64,000 bases of DNA from Ruminococcus sp. (GTDB taxonomy: Bacteria; Bacillota; Clostridia; Oscillospirales; Ruminococcaceae), in contig JAFUXL010000004.1 in assembly GCA_017470905.1 (NCBI GenBank), positions 1 to 64,000 on the forward strand, given 5' to 3'. A model generated the notes under the pieces. It searched no databases, was not told where the DNA came from, and was given only the letters and a program-made list of their open reading frames with translations. A program made the position numbers and the translations under genes. The first letter of the stretch is position 1; every line of letters begins with the position of its first letter. Below, piece after piece: positions 32,634 through 40,421 of this stretch.

Positions 32634-34580
32634 ATGATAAAGCTTACACTGAAAGACGGAAGTATCCGTGAAATTGAAAGCCCTGCACCTGCGTGCGATA
32701 TAATAAAGGGTATCGGCATGGGTCTTTATAAGGCTGCCTGCTGCGTTAAAATCAACGGCGAGGTAAAAGACCTCCGCACTGTTATAGACAATGACTGCGA
32801 ATTTGAGGTATGTACTTTCGACTCGACTGACGGAAAAAAGACATTCTGGCATACCGCATCTCATATACTTGCGCAGGCTGTAAAGAGACTCTATCCCTCG
32901 GCAAGGCTTGCCATAGGTCCTGCAATCGACAACGGTTTCTACTACGATTTCGACCTCGAAAAGCCCTTCACTCCCGATGAACTCGAAAAAATCGAGGCTG
33001 AAATGAAAAAAATCGTCAAGGAAAATCTTGCTCTTGAACATTTTGAACTTTCCCCCGAAGAGGCAATAGCAAAGCTCAGAGAAATGGACGAGCCTTACAA
33101 GGTTGAACTCTGTGAGGAACACGTCGGCAAGGGTGAACCTATTTCGTTCTATAAACAGGGCGAATTTACAGATTTGTGCGCAGGTCCTCACCTCATGACG
33201 ACTGCTCCCGTAAAGGCTTTTAAATTATTGTCATGTACGGGCGCATACTGGAGGGGCAGCGAGAAAAATAAAATGCTCTCCCGTGTGTATGCGGTTGCAT
33301 ACCCGAAGGCTGCCGACCTCGAAGCAGATATTAAACAGCGTGAGGAGGCTAAACTCCGTGACCACAACAAGCTTGGACGTGAACTTGAATACTTCACAAC
33401 GGTTGATACCATAGGACAGGGACTTGCCGTAATACTCCCCAAGGGCGCAAAAGTAATCCAGACATTGCAGAGATGGGTTGAGGACGTTGAACAGAAACAC
33501 GGCTATCTCCTTACAAAAACCCCCTATTTCGCAAAGAGGGAATTTTTCAAGATTTCGGGTCACTGGGATCATTACCTTGACGGTATGTTTGTTATGGGAG
33601 ACCCCTATGATGAGGAAAAGGAATGCTTTGCGCTCCGTCCGATGACCTGTCCTTTCCAGTATCAGGTATTCCTCAACAGACAGCGTTCTTACCGTGAACT
33701 TCCCATGCGTCTCGGTGAGACCTCCACGCTTTTCAGAAAAGAGGAGTCGGGCGAAATGCACGGACTTATACGTCTGCGTCAGTTCACCATTTCGGAGGGA
33801 CACCTCATACTCCGCCCCGACCAGCTTGAACAGGAATTTGCGGACTGTCTCGCACTTGCAAAGGAAATGCTCGGCACTGTAGGACTTCTTGAGGACTGTA
33901 CTTTCAGATTTTCACAGTGGGACCCTGCAAATCCCAGAAACAAGTACGAGGGTACAAAGGAACAGTGGGACTATGCTCAGGAGGTAATGGGAAAGATACT
34001 CGACGACCTCGGTCTTGAATATTCTATCGGAATTGACGAGGCTGCATTCTATGGACCCAAGCTTGATATTCAGTACAAGAACGTATACGGCAAGGAAGAT
34101 ACTCTTGTAACCATCCAGATTGATATGCTCCTTGCAGAGCGTTTCGGAATGGAATATGTTGACGTTGACGGCACAAAGAAACGCCCCTACATCATTCACA
34201 GAACATCACTCGGCTGCTATGAGAGAACTCTTGCGTATATGATTGAAAAATATGCAGGTGCAATGCCCCTGTGGGTAGCCCCCGAACAGGTGAGAATTAT
34301 ACCCGTTGCAGACCGTCATCTCGATTATTGCAGGGAACTCCTCGCAAAGCTCGAAGCGGCAGGCATACGCTCGACAATTGACGACAGGGCTGAAAAGGTC
34401 GGAAAGAAAGTCCGTGACGTAAGACTTGAAAGACTTCCCGTATGGGTAACTGTCGGCGACAAGGAACTCGAAAACAATACGGTTTCCGTTTCGTCAAGAC
34501 GTGAGGGAGATTTAGGCTCTATGTCACAGAATGACCTCCTCGGAAAACTCCTTGATGATATTGCAAAGAAAGTCAGATAA
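32634..34580 (+). CDS. thrS: Threonyl-tRNA synthetase
   Basis: 648-residue class II synthetase with TGS domain (about 1-62), editing domain (about 70-230; HTASHILAQAVKRLYP with the conserved HxxxH), catalytic core (about 245-540; motif 2 RLGETSTLFRKEESGEMHGL, zinc ligand Cys in LRPMTCPFQ, motif 3 LGCYERTLAYMIE) and anticodon-binding domain (about 545-648). AAGGAG 7 nt upstream supports ATG 32634; the in-frame ATG at 32601 has no ribosome site. Expression is controlled by the T-box at 31895. Confidence 0.96.
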   Translation: MIKLTLKDGSIREIESPAPACDIIKGIGMGLYKAACCVKINGEVKDLRTVIDNDCEFEVCTFDSTDGKKTFWHTASHILAQAVKRLYPSARLAIGPAIDNGFYYDFDLEKPFTPDELEKIEAEMKKIVKENLALEHFELSPEEAIAKLREMDEPYKVELCEEHVGKGEPISFYKQGEFTDLCAGPHLMTTAPVKAFKLLSCTGAYWRGSEKNKMLSRVYAVAYPKAADLEADIKQREEAKLRDHNKLGRELEYFTTVDTIGQGLAVILPKGAKVIQTLQRWVEDVEQKHGYLLTKTPYFAKREFFKISGHWDHYLDGMFVMGDPYDEEKECFALRPMTCPFQYQVFLNRQRSYRELPMRLGETSTLFRKEESGEMHGLIRLRQFTISEGHLILRPDQLEQEFADCLALAKEMLGTVGLLEDCTFRFSQWDPANPRNKYEGTKEQWDYAQEVMGKILDDLGLEYSIGIDEAAFYGPKLDIQYKNVYGKEDTLVTIQIDMLLAERFGMEYVDVDGTKKRPYIIHRTSLGCYERTLAYMIEKYAGAMPLWVAPEQVRIIPVADRHLDYCRELLAKLEAAGIRSTIDDRAEKVGKKVRDVRLERLPVWVTVGDKELENNTVSVSSRREGDLGSMSQNDLLGKLLDDIAKKVR

Positions 34581-34584
34581 CTTT

Positions 34585-34619
34585 CAATTCATAATTCATA
34601 ATGCATAATTCATAATTAA
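34585..34619. repeat. AT-rich CATAATTCATAATT repeat
   Basis: CAATTCATAATTCATAATGC followed by ATAATTCATAATTA, directly after thrS. Confidence 0.7.
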
Positions 34620-34680
34620 GAATTATTGGAATAAATCAGAATTTATCTAAAAGGCAATAGAAAACTATAAGGAGTTCTGT

Positions 34681-34938
34681 ATGCATACTTTTATATATAC
34701 ATATTTGCGTATACTTGCTGCTTTCGATATATTTGCGTTTCCTCTTATCGTTCTGCAATTTGTATCATTGATACGAATGATAATGCTGATAAAAAAACAC
34801 AGACTTGTCAAAGCGGAAAACGAGGCAGATAAAAAAGAAACAACATTACTTATTTGCTACTGTATATTGACTGCAATTTTGTGGCTTCCTTTAATCATTC
34901 TTTCATTATCATCAGTCATAAAATTCAGAACAAGATAA
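34681..34938 (+). CDS. Small two-helix membrane protein, unknown function
   Basis: 85-residue protein with hydrophobic segments at about 7-33 and 55-77, joined by a charged loop KKHRLVKAENEADKKE. I do not recognise it. AAGGAG lies 9 nt before the ATG. It lies alone between thrS and the terminator at 34965, with AT-rich repeat DNA before it. Confidence 0.6.
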   Translation: MHTFIYTYLRILAAFDIFAFPLIVLQFVSLIRMIMLIKKHRLVKAENEADKKETTLLICYCILTAILWLPLIILSLSSVIKFRTR

Positions 34939-34964
34939 ATTCTGATTTTTAAATATGATTTTAA

Positions 34965-34997
34965 AATCCGCAGATATTTCGTCTGCGGATTTTTTTG
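34965..34997 (+). terminator. Rho-independent terminator
   Basis: AATCCGCAGA-TATTTCG-TCTGCGGATT followed by TTTTTT. Confidence 0.9.
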
Positions 34998-34998
34998 A

Positions 34999-35027
34999 TT
35001 GACAATATAACGAACAAATGCTATAAT
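34999..35027 (+). promoter_or_regulatory. Promoter of proS
   Basis: TTGACA (34999-35004), 17-bp spacer, TATAAT (35022-35027), starting right after the upstream terminator. The leader is about 27 nt, too short for a T-box. Confidence 0.9.
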
Positions 35028-35060
35028 ATATGTATCAGATTTTATGAAAGAGGTAAAACT

Positions 35061-36503
35061 ATGGCAAAAGAAAAGAAATTGGTAACGGCGATAACCTCAA
35101 TGGACGAGGATTTCGCACAGTGGTACACCGACATCTGCAAAAAGGCGGAACTTGTTGAATATACAAGCGTAAAGGGCTGTATGGTAATAAGACCCTACGG
35201 CTATGCAATATGGGAGAATATCCAGCATATACTTGACGGTATGTTCAAGGCTACAGGTCACGAAAATGTTTGTATGCCCATGTTCATTCCCGAAAGTCTC
35301 CTGCAAAAGGAAAAAGACCACGTTGAGGGATTTTCCCCCGAAGCTGCATGGGTAACATACGGCGGAAGTGAAAAGCTTGAAGAAAGACTTTGCGTGCGCC
35401 CCACATCCGAAACGCTCTTCTGCGAACACTATGCAAATATAGTACATTCCTACAGGGATTTGCCCAAGCTTTATAATCAGTGGGTGAGCGTTGTGCGCTG
35501 GGAGAAAACCACACGTCCTTTCCTCCGTTCGAGGGAATTTCTCTGGCAGGAGGGTCATACTATCCACGCAACCGCACAGGAGGCAATCGAGGAAACGGAG
35601 CGTATGCTCAATGTATATGCGGACTTCTGCGAAAATGCTCTTGCAATGCCCGTATTAAAGGGAAAGAAAACCGAAAGCGATAAGTTTGCAGGTGCAGTTG
35701 CTACCTATGCGATAGAGGCTCTCATGCATGACGGTAAGGCTTTGCAGGCAGGTACTTCACATTATTTCGGTGACGGATTTGCTCATGCATTTGATATTCA
35801 GTATACCGACAAGGACAACAAGAGAGTTTATCCTCATCAGACAAGCTGGGGAGTTACCACACGTCTCATAGGTGCGATCATAATGACGCACGGCGACAAT
35901 AACGGACTTGTTCTCCCCCCTGCGGTAGCACCGGTACAGGCTGTTATAATTCCCATTGCACAGCATAAGGAGGGAGTTCTCGAAAAAGCCGAGGAGCTCA
36001 GAAAGCGTCTTGCCGATACGGGAATAAGAGTTAAGCTTGACGACAGCGACAATTCCCCCGGCTGGAAATTCTCCGAATACGAAATGAAAGGCGTTCCCGT
36101 AAGAGTTGAGATAGGACCCAAAGATATTGAAAATAACCAGTGTGTTATAGTTACACGTCACAACGGCGAAAAATCCTTTGTATCCCTTGATGAACTCGAA
36201 AAAGCGGTTTCCAGTAAGCTTAAAGAAGTCCATGACGGAATGTATGCCAAAGCCCTTGAAAACCGGAACAGAAGAACATATGACTGCAAGACAGTTGACG
36301 AGATAAAAAATACCCTTGCCGAAAATGGTGACGGTTTCATTATGGCTATGTGGTGCGGTGACGAAGAATGCGAAAATTCCGTAAAGGAACAGACGGGAGT
36401 CGGCTCACGCTGCATACCCTTTGAACAGAGAAATATTTCTGATGTATGCGTATGCTGCGGAAAGCCTGCAAAGCATATGGTATGCTGGGGAAACGCATAT
36501 TAA
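35061..36503 (+). CDS. proS: Prolyl-tRNA synthetase, archaeal/eukaryal type
   Basis: 480-residue class II synthetase of the short ProRS type without the bacterial insertion domain. Motifs: [16 protein letters not shown], motif 2 region [24 protein letters not shown], and [19 protein letters not shown] (motif 3). The C-terminal zinc-like domain (about 410-480) has Cys in WCGDEECE and [15 protein letters not shown]. The start ATG 35061 lies after AAAGAGGTAA, downstream of the promoter at 34999. This form is common in Clostridia. Confidence 0.95.
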   Translation: MAKEKKLVTAITSMDEDFAQWYTDICKKAELVEYTSVKGCMVIRPYGYAIWENIQHILDGMFKATGHENVCMPMFIPESLLQKEKDHVEGFSPEAAWVTYGGSEKLEERLCVRPTSETLFCEHYANIVHSYRDLPKLYNQWVSVVRWEKTTRPFLRSREFLWQEGHTIHATAQEAIEETERMLNVYADFCENALAMPVLKGKKTESDKFAGAVATYAIEALMHDGKALQAGTSHYFGDGFAHAFDIQYTDKDNKRVYPHQTSWGVTTRLIGAIIMTHGDNNGLVLPPAVAPVQAVIIPIAQHKEGVLEKAEELRKRLADTGIRVKLDDSDNSPGWKFSEYEMKGVPVRVEIGPKDIENNQCVIVTRHNGEKSFVSLDELEKAVSSKLKEVHDGMYAKALENRNRRTYDCKTVDEIKNTLAENGDGFIMAMWCGDEECENSVKEQTGVGSRCIPFEQRNISDVCVCCGKPAKHMVCWGNAY

Positions 36504-36533
36504 TTCATAATTCATAATGCATAATTCATAATA
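36501..36533. repeat. AT-rich CATAATTCATAATT repeat
   Basis: TAATTCATAATTCATAATGC then ATAATTCATAAT, overlapping the stop of proS and running into the hairpin repeat. Confidence 0.65.
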
Positions 36534-36614
36534 ATATATTTTCCCTCGCCGCAGGCGGGGGAAAAAGACAAGATATACAGATTTTTATGCATTATCTTAA
36601 ATGTTCATTTATAG
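36531..36614. repeat. Dispersed GC-hairpin repeat, tandem unit 1 (reverse orientation)
   Basis: 84-bp unit with hairpin TTCCCTCGCC-GCA-GGCGGGGGAA and the flank GATATACAGATTTTTATGCA. Nearly identical to the next unit; its reverse complement matches the copy at 30925. Confidence 0.8.
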
Positions 36615-36698
36615 ATAATATATTTTCCCTCGCCGCAGGCGAGGGAAAAGACAAGATATACAGATTTTTATGCATTATTTTAAAATGTTCATCTATAG
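36615..36698. repeat. Dispersed GC-hairpin repeat, tandem unit 2 (reverse orientation)
   Basis: Second 84-bp unit, with the perfect hairpin TTTTCCCTCGCC-GCA-GGCGAGGGAAAA. It differs from unit 1 at only a few positions, indicating recent tandem duplication. Confidence 0.8.
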
Positions 36699-36700
36699 TA

Positions 36701-36728
36701 TTAATTCTTAATTATGAATTATGCATTA
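36701..36728. repeat. AT-rich CATAATTCATAATT repeat
   Basis: TTAATTCTTAATTATGAATT then ATGCATTA, immediately before leader hairpin copy C. Confidence 0.65.
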
Positions 36729-36741
36729 AAAAAGGGGGTTT

Positions 36742-36834
36742 GGGGGAAAGCCGCCCCTTGACATGGGAGAGAACGGAGCGCAGCGCAGTGAACGAAATGT
36801 CAAGGCTCAGAGGGCGGCTCCCCCATTTTAAATA
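36742..36834 (+). repeat. Leader hairpin element, copy C
   Basis: Outer stem GGGGGA-AA-GCCGCC (36742-36755) pairs with GGCGGCTCCCCC (36813-36824). Inner stem CTTGACAT (36757-36764) pairs with ATGTCAAG (36797-36804) around a 32-nt loop starting GGGAGAGAAC. CATTTTAAATAA follows, then the ribosome site of the HAD-like gene. Confidence 0.85.
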
Positions 36835-36847
36835 AGAAGGTGATTTT

Positions 36848-38167
36848 TTGGGAGTTATGATACCTGCCGTTAAGGAACAGGCTGACCTCGTTCATAAAAT
36901 GAAAAACGAAATATGTCAGAGTAAATATAAGGCTGTCAGCTTCAGGCTCATGGATACGCTTATAGTCATGCCCTTTTCGGAATTCGGCGATATGTTCAGA
37001 TTTATGGAAAAGGATTTCGTATCGTGCAGTAAGGGGAAAAAGTCGTTTTATGAAGCAAGAATATCCGCACAGGAAGAGGCTGAAAAAAAAGGCTGCGTAA
37101 CCATAGACAATATATATAATATTCTTGCAAAAAACTGCCGTATCAGCGGCGATGACCGTGAAAGACTCAAAAAACGTGAATGTGAATTGTTTGAATATTT
37201 CGCATTTACAAGAAGCTGCGGTGCGGAATTTTTTAAAGCCGCAAAGGAAAGAAAGAAAAAAATAATCCTTACATACGACTCGGTATATCCCGAGGATACA
37301 GTTGAAAAAGTTATAGCAAAATGCGGATATTCGGCATATAACAGGCTCATAATGCTTACGGACGAGGGCATAGCCCCCGATGATGCCGAAGGAACCTTTG
37401 ACAAAATAATCGAAAAATCAGGCGTTTCCTCCGATAAAATAATCCATATAGGCGGAAGTGTGGCAGATGATGTTGAAATACCGATATTAAAAGGCGCAAA
37501 GGCACTTCTCCTCACGCCTGTCATTCCCCTTATGGTGAGGTCGGGCAGAATGAGGGGATATATTCAGGCAAAGCACGTTTATGACTATGACACGGAGGAT
37601 TTTTTAATGCTCCACTGTGCGCTTGGTCTTTATGCGGCTTATAATTTTGATATTCCGATAAACAAGACATTTCAGAGCGATTTCTGTTCGAGCCTTTTCA
37701 AAATCGGATTTGCGGTACTCGGCTCGTTAAGCCTTATACCCGAATATGCGGTCGGCGGCAATCTTGAAAAGGAAATAAAATCCGCCCTCGAAAAATCCCC
37801 CGAATGTATAAAGGGCAGAGACTGCTTCACTGAACTCTTTGAAAAGCATTTCAGTGATGTTTGCAATGGATTTTCAACTGACAAATGTGATATTCCCTTT
37901 AATTATTTTGTGCGGCACAGTGCCGCCGCAGACAGAGAACTTCTGAGGGAATATATGACGGAAGATGCGTTCTCACAATGGCAGGATAATTCCTCCGAAC
38001 CTGCCACCGCTCCCGTTTATGGCAGAAAATTAAAGAAAAATGCCGCCGCAAGGCTTGCCGATACGCTCTTTCCGCCCAATACAAGAGTAAGAAATATCGC
38101 CGAAGGTATGCTCGTAAAAATAAAGAGCAGGGGAGCGCAGACAATAAAAGGACACCCAAAAACTTAA
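36848..38167 (+). CDS. HAD-superfamily-like protein with replaced nucleophile
   Basis: 439-residue cytoplasmic protein. The first 230 residues follow the HAD fold of the SFDIFDTL-type subfamily: motif I is SFRLMDTLIV (31-40) with Arg33 where the nucleophile Asp normally stands, motif II ILTYDSVYPEDTVEK, motif IV HIGGSVADDVEIPILKGAKAL. The C-terminal half (about 240-439) is helical and unrecognised. The TTG start at 36848 has AGAAGGTGA upstream; ATG 36857 is the alternative. Without the nucleophile it is unlikely to be a phosphatase and may bind a ligand instead. Leader hairpin copy C precedes it. Confidence 0.7.
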   Translation: MGVMIPAVKEQADLVHKMKNEICQSKYKAVSFRLMDTLIVMPFSEFGDMFRFMEKDFVSCSKGKKSFYEARISAQEEAEKKGCVTIDNIYNILAKNCRISGDDRERLKKRECELFEYFAFTRSCGAEFFKAAKERKKKIILTYDSVYPEDTVEKVIAKCGYSAYNRLIMLTDEGIAPDDAEGTFDKIIEKSGVSSDKIIHIGGSVADDVEIPILKGAKALLLTPVIPLMVRSGRMRGYIQAKHVYDYDTEDFLMLHCALGLYAAYNFDIPINKTFQSDFCSSLFKIGFAVLGSLSLIPEYAVGGNLEKEIKSALEKSPECIKGRDCFTELFEKHFSDVCNGFSTDKCDIPFNYFVRHSAAADRELLREYMTEDAFSQWQDNSSEPATAPVYGRKLKKNAAARLADTLFPPNTRVRNIAEGMLVKIKSRGAQTIKGHPKT

Positions 38168-38174
38168 TTCGACA
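38168..38174. promoter_or_regulatory. Possible Spo0A box
   Basis: TTCGACA, the exact complement of the 0A-box core TGTCGAA, about 160 bp before spo0A. Autoregulation of spo0A is known in Bacillus, but a 7-mer alone is weak evidence. Confidence 0.3.
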
Positions 38175-38333
38175 TATACTGTCATGATAATGCAAAAATA
38201 ATTATCATCTGACCCGGCGACTTTTTATTCCCAAAAATCACAAAATAATATTTAATAAGTCATTTTATTCCGTTGCAAGATGTATCTCCTGTGTGATAAA
38301 ATAGAATTACAGAATAAAGGAGGTAAAAAAGCA

Positions 38334-39092
38334 ATGAATAACAAGATAAAGGTACTTATAGGTGATGACTCCGCCGTGACAGGCGTAAGCATAGCAAACA
38401 AGCTCCGTGAAAGAGGTATGTATGCATACACAAGACGCAAGGACTGCAATGTCATAGTTGAGTCCATAAAGAAAGAGCCGCCCGATGTTGCCGTACTCGA
38501 CATAACCGCCCAAAACGGCGATGCCGTTTCGATAATGAAAAAGACAAGGGAACTCGGCGTGAGGTTTCCCGTGTTCATAGTGACTTCCGCTTTCGATAAC
38601 GAATTTATCGAAAGACAGGTAATGGAGAACGGCGCATCTAAGTTTCTTCTCAAGCCGTATGATGCGGACGACCTTTGCAGTGCGATAAATTCCGCCCTCG
38701 GAGGCAGAGCTGGCAGCCTCAGCGACGACATGGAAATTGTCGTGACGGATATAATTCATCAGCTCGGTGTTCCTGCGCATATAAAGGGCTATCACTATCT
38801 CAGGACGGCTATTCTCTATTCGATAGAGGACAAGACACTTCTCGACAGCGTGACAAAGCTTCTCTATCCTACCGTTGCGAGCATATACGATACAACGTCC
38901 TCACGTGTCGAGAGAGCTATCCGTCATGCTATCGAAATCGCATGGAACAGGGGAAATGTCGATACATTGAATGCTTTCTTCGGCTACACCGTCGATACGG
39001 GAAAGGGCAAGCCTACAAATTCGGAGTTTATAGCCCTCATAACGGACAAGCTCCGCCTGAGATACAAATCTGCCCTCAAAAGCTACAAATGA
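38334..39092 (+). CDS. spo0A: Sporulation transcription factor Spo0A
   Basis: 252-residue response regulator and master regulator of sporulation. The receiver domain (about 1-120) has acidic residues in LIGDDSAV, the phosphoacceptor Asp in [12 protein letters not shown] (the usual MPxLDG is replaced by AQNGD), Thr/Ser in FIVTSAFD and Lys in LLKPYDADD. The DNA-binding domain (about 140-252) has the strongly conserved recognition helix region [28 protein letters not shown] lies 10 nt before the ATG. Genes for the phosphorelay are not in this window. Together with yabP/yabQ this indicates a spore former. Confidence 0.95.
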   Translation: MNNKIKVLIGDDSAVTGVSIANKLRERGMYAYTRRKDCNVIVESIKKEPPDVAVLDITAQNGDAVSIMKKTRELGVRFPVFIVTSAFDNEFIERQVMENGASKFLLKPYDADDLCSAINSALGGRAGSLSDDMEIVVTDIIHQLGVPAHIKGYHYLRTAILYSIEDKTLLDSVTKLLYPTVASIYDTTSSRVERAIRHAIEIAWNRGNVDTLNAFFGYTVDTGKGKPTNSEFIALITDKLRLRYKSALKSYK

Positions 39093-39095
39093 TTT

Positions 39096-39130
39096 TAATG
39101 CATAATTCATAATGCATAATTCATAATTAT
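39096..39130. repeat. AT-rich CATAATTCATAATT repeat
   Basis: TAATGCATAATTCATAATGC then ATAATTCATAATTAT, after spo0A and before leader hairpin copy D. Confidence 0.7.
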
Positions 39131-39172
39131 ATTGGCTTCTGCAATATATCTGAATTAATTAAGCAAGAGGAA

Positions 39173-39260
39173 AATTTGCGCCTTGCGCTGGGAGTGAACG
39201 GAGCGTAGCGCAGTGAATGAAAGTGCAAGGTTACAAAGGCGCAAATTGACGATTTTAAAT
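39173..39260 (+). repeat. Leader hairpin element, copy D
   Basis: Outer stem AATTTGCGCC (39173-39182) pairs with GGCGCAAATT (39238-39247). Inner stem CTTGCGCT (39182-39189) pairs with AGTGCAAG (39222-39229, one G-T) around a 32-nt loop starting GGGAGTGAAC. Tail GACGATTTTAAAT runs to AAGGAG of the flavin reductase gene. Confidence 0.85.
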
Positions 39261-39273
39261 AAGGAGTTTTTTT

Positions 39274-39783
39274 ATGTCGTTCAGAAAAATAAATATATCG
39301 GAACTTCAATTCAATCCGTTTGAAAAAATAGGCAGCAAATGGATGCTTATAACTTCGGGAACTCCCGACAGCTTCAATACCATGACAGCCTCATGGGGTC
39401 AGCTCGGCATTCTCTGGAATAAAAACGTCCTCACCTGCTACATAAGACCTAACAGGTATACATATGAGTTTATCGAGAAAAACGAGATTTTTACAGCATC
39501 TTTTTTCGGAGAGCAGTTCAGAAAAATGCTTGCGTTCTGCGGTTCGCATTCGGGTCGTGACTGCGATAAAATCGCCGAAACGGGTTTTGTTACCGTTGAG
39601 CTTGAAAAGGGCATAGGCTTTGAACAGGCTGATATGGTTTTCGTATGCCGCAAGCTCTACAGCTACGACTTGCAGGAAAGCGGATTTCTTACAGATGACG
39701 GAATACCTGCGGTTTCATATGCAAAAGACCCCTACCACAGAGCGTATATATCCGAAATTACAGCGGTATATGTGAAGGAATAA
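39274..39783 (+). CDS. Flavin reductase-like (FMN-binding split-barrel) protein
   Basis: 169-residue cytoplasmic protein of the flavin reductase-like family. Typical blocks are WMLITSGTPDSFNTMTASWG (flavin-phosphate binding), TCYIRPNRYTYEFIEKNE and FTASFFGEQFRKMLAFCGSH. Members reduce free flavins or serve unknown redox reactions; the substrate cannot be named. AAGGAG lies 10 nt before the ATG, after leader hairpin copy D. A terminator follows. Confidence 0.85.
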   Translation: MSFRKINISELQFNPFEKIGSKWMLITSGTPDSFNTMTASWGQLGILWNKNVLTCYIRPNRYTYEFIEKNEIFTASFFGEQFRKMLAFCGSHSGRDCDKIAETGFVTVELEKGIGFEQADMVFVCRKLYSYDLQESGFLTDDGIPAVSYAKDPYHRAYISEITAVYVKE

Positions 39784-39788
39784 TAATT

Positions 39789-39825
39789 AAAAAGACACTT
39801 CCGCATCTTCTGCGGAGTGTCTTTT
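39789..39825 (+). terminator. Rho-independent terminator
   Basis: AAAGACACT and AGTGTCTTT arms with an inner CCGCA/TGCGG stem, ending in TTTTGTTAT. Leader hairpin copy E begins about 18 bases later. Confidence 0.8.
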
Positions 39826-39843
39826 GTTATAGAAACTTGAGGA

Positions 39844-39924
39844 AAATTGCGCTCTTGCGCTGGGAGTGAACGAAGCGTAGCGTAGTGAACGAAAGCGCAA
39901 GGGCGCAATTTGACGATTTTAAAT
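39844..39924 (+). repeat. Leader hairpin element, copy E
   Basis: Outer stem AAATTGCGC (39844-39852) pairs with GCGCAATTT (39903-39911). Inner stem CTTGCGCT (39854-39861) pairs with AGCGCAAG (39894-39901), a compensated variant of copies A and D, around a 32-nt loop starting GGGAGTGAAC. Tail GACGATTTTAAAT meets GGAGGT of the acetyltransferase. Confidence 0.85.
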
Positions 39925-39934
39925 GGAGGTTAAA

Positions 39935-40384
39935 ATGGAGTTTATAAGGCGGGCATCTGCGGAAGATGCCTCACGTATCGCCGAAATTATAATCGCAAAT
40001 TACCGCATTAATTTCTATCCCATTTTTAAAGATGATGAATTTTATTTTGGCGAACTCAATGTCATTGATATGGCTGCGGAATATTCGGAAAATTCACAGG
40101 CATTGAAAAATACATTTGTATATGACGACGGCGCAGTAAAGGGCATTATCCGCATAAACAATCACGAGATTGAAAAGCTTTTCGTTGAACCGCAGTTTCA
40201 GAATATGGGCATAGGTGCAAAGCTTCTTGAATTTGCGCTGAAAAATATGAATGTTAAATATTTGTGGGTTCTCGAATACAACAGGCGGGCGATTGCATTT
40301 TACCGCAGACACGGATTTGAACTCACGGGCGAAAAAATAATCGAGGACGAGTATGTGCCGCTTCTGAAAATGACAAGAAAATAA
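39935..40384 (+). CDS. GNAT-family N-acetyltransferase
   Basis: 149-residue acetyltransferase. The N-terminus FIRRASAEDASRIAEIIIANY and the acetyl-CoA loop QNMGIGAKLLEFAL (motif A, QxxGxG/A as QNMGIG) are typical, followed by YNRRAIAFYRRHGFELTGE. The acceptor substrate is unknown. GGAGGT at 39925-39930 places the start at ATG 39935, not ATG 39923, which lies in front of the ribosome site. The upstream gene is terminated, so transcription needs a nearby promoter or read-through. Confidence 0.88.
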   Translation: MEFIRRASAEDASRIAEIIIANYRINFYPIFKDDEFYFGELNVIDMAAEYSENSQALKNTFVYDDGAVKGIIRINNHEIEKLFVEPQFQNMGIGAKLLEFALKNMNVKYLWVLEYNRRAIAFYRRHGFELTGEKIIEDEYVPLLKMTRK

Positions 40385-40421
40385 ATATCTCCCCTGTATG
40401 AAACAGGGGAGATATTTTTAT
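40385..40421. terminator. Bidirectional terminator
   Basis: ATATCTCCCCTGT-ATGA-AACAGGGGAGATAT followed by TTTTTAT; A-rich on the other side. Shared by the acetyltransferase and the minus-strand mannanase. Confidence 0.88.

Noticed and set aside
32181..33191. 336-codon reverse-strand reading frame across the small gene and thrS
   Set aside because: It is a shadow of thrS and the upstream gene; codon use fits the plus strand, and there is no promoter or ribosome site.
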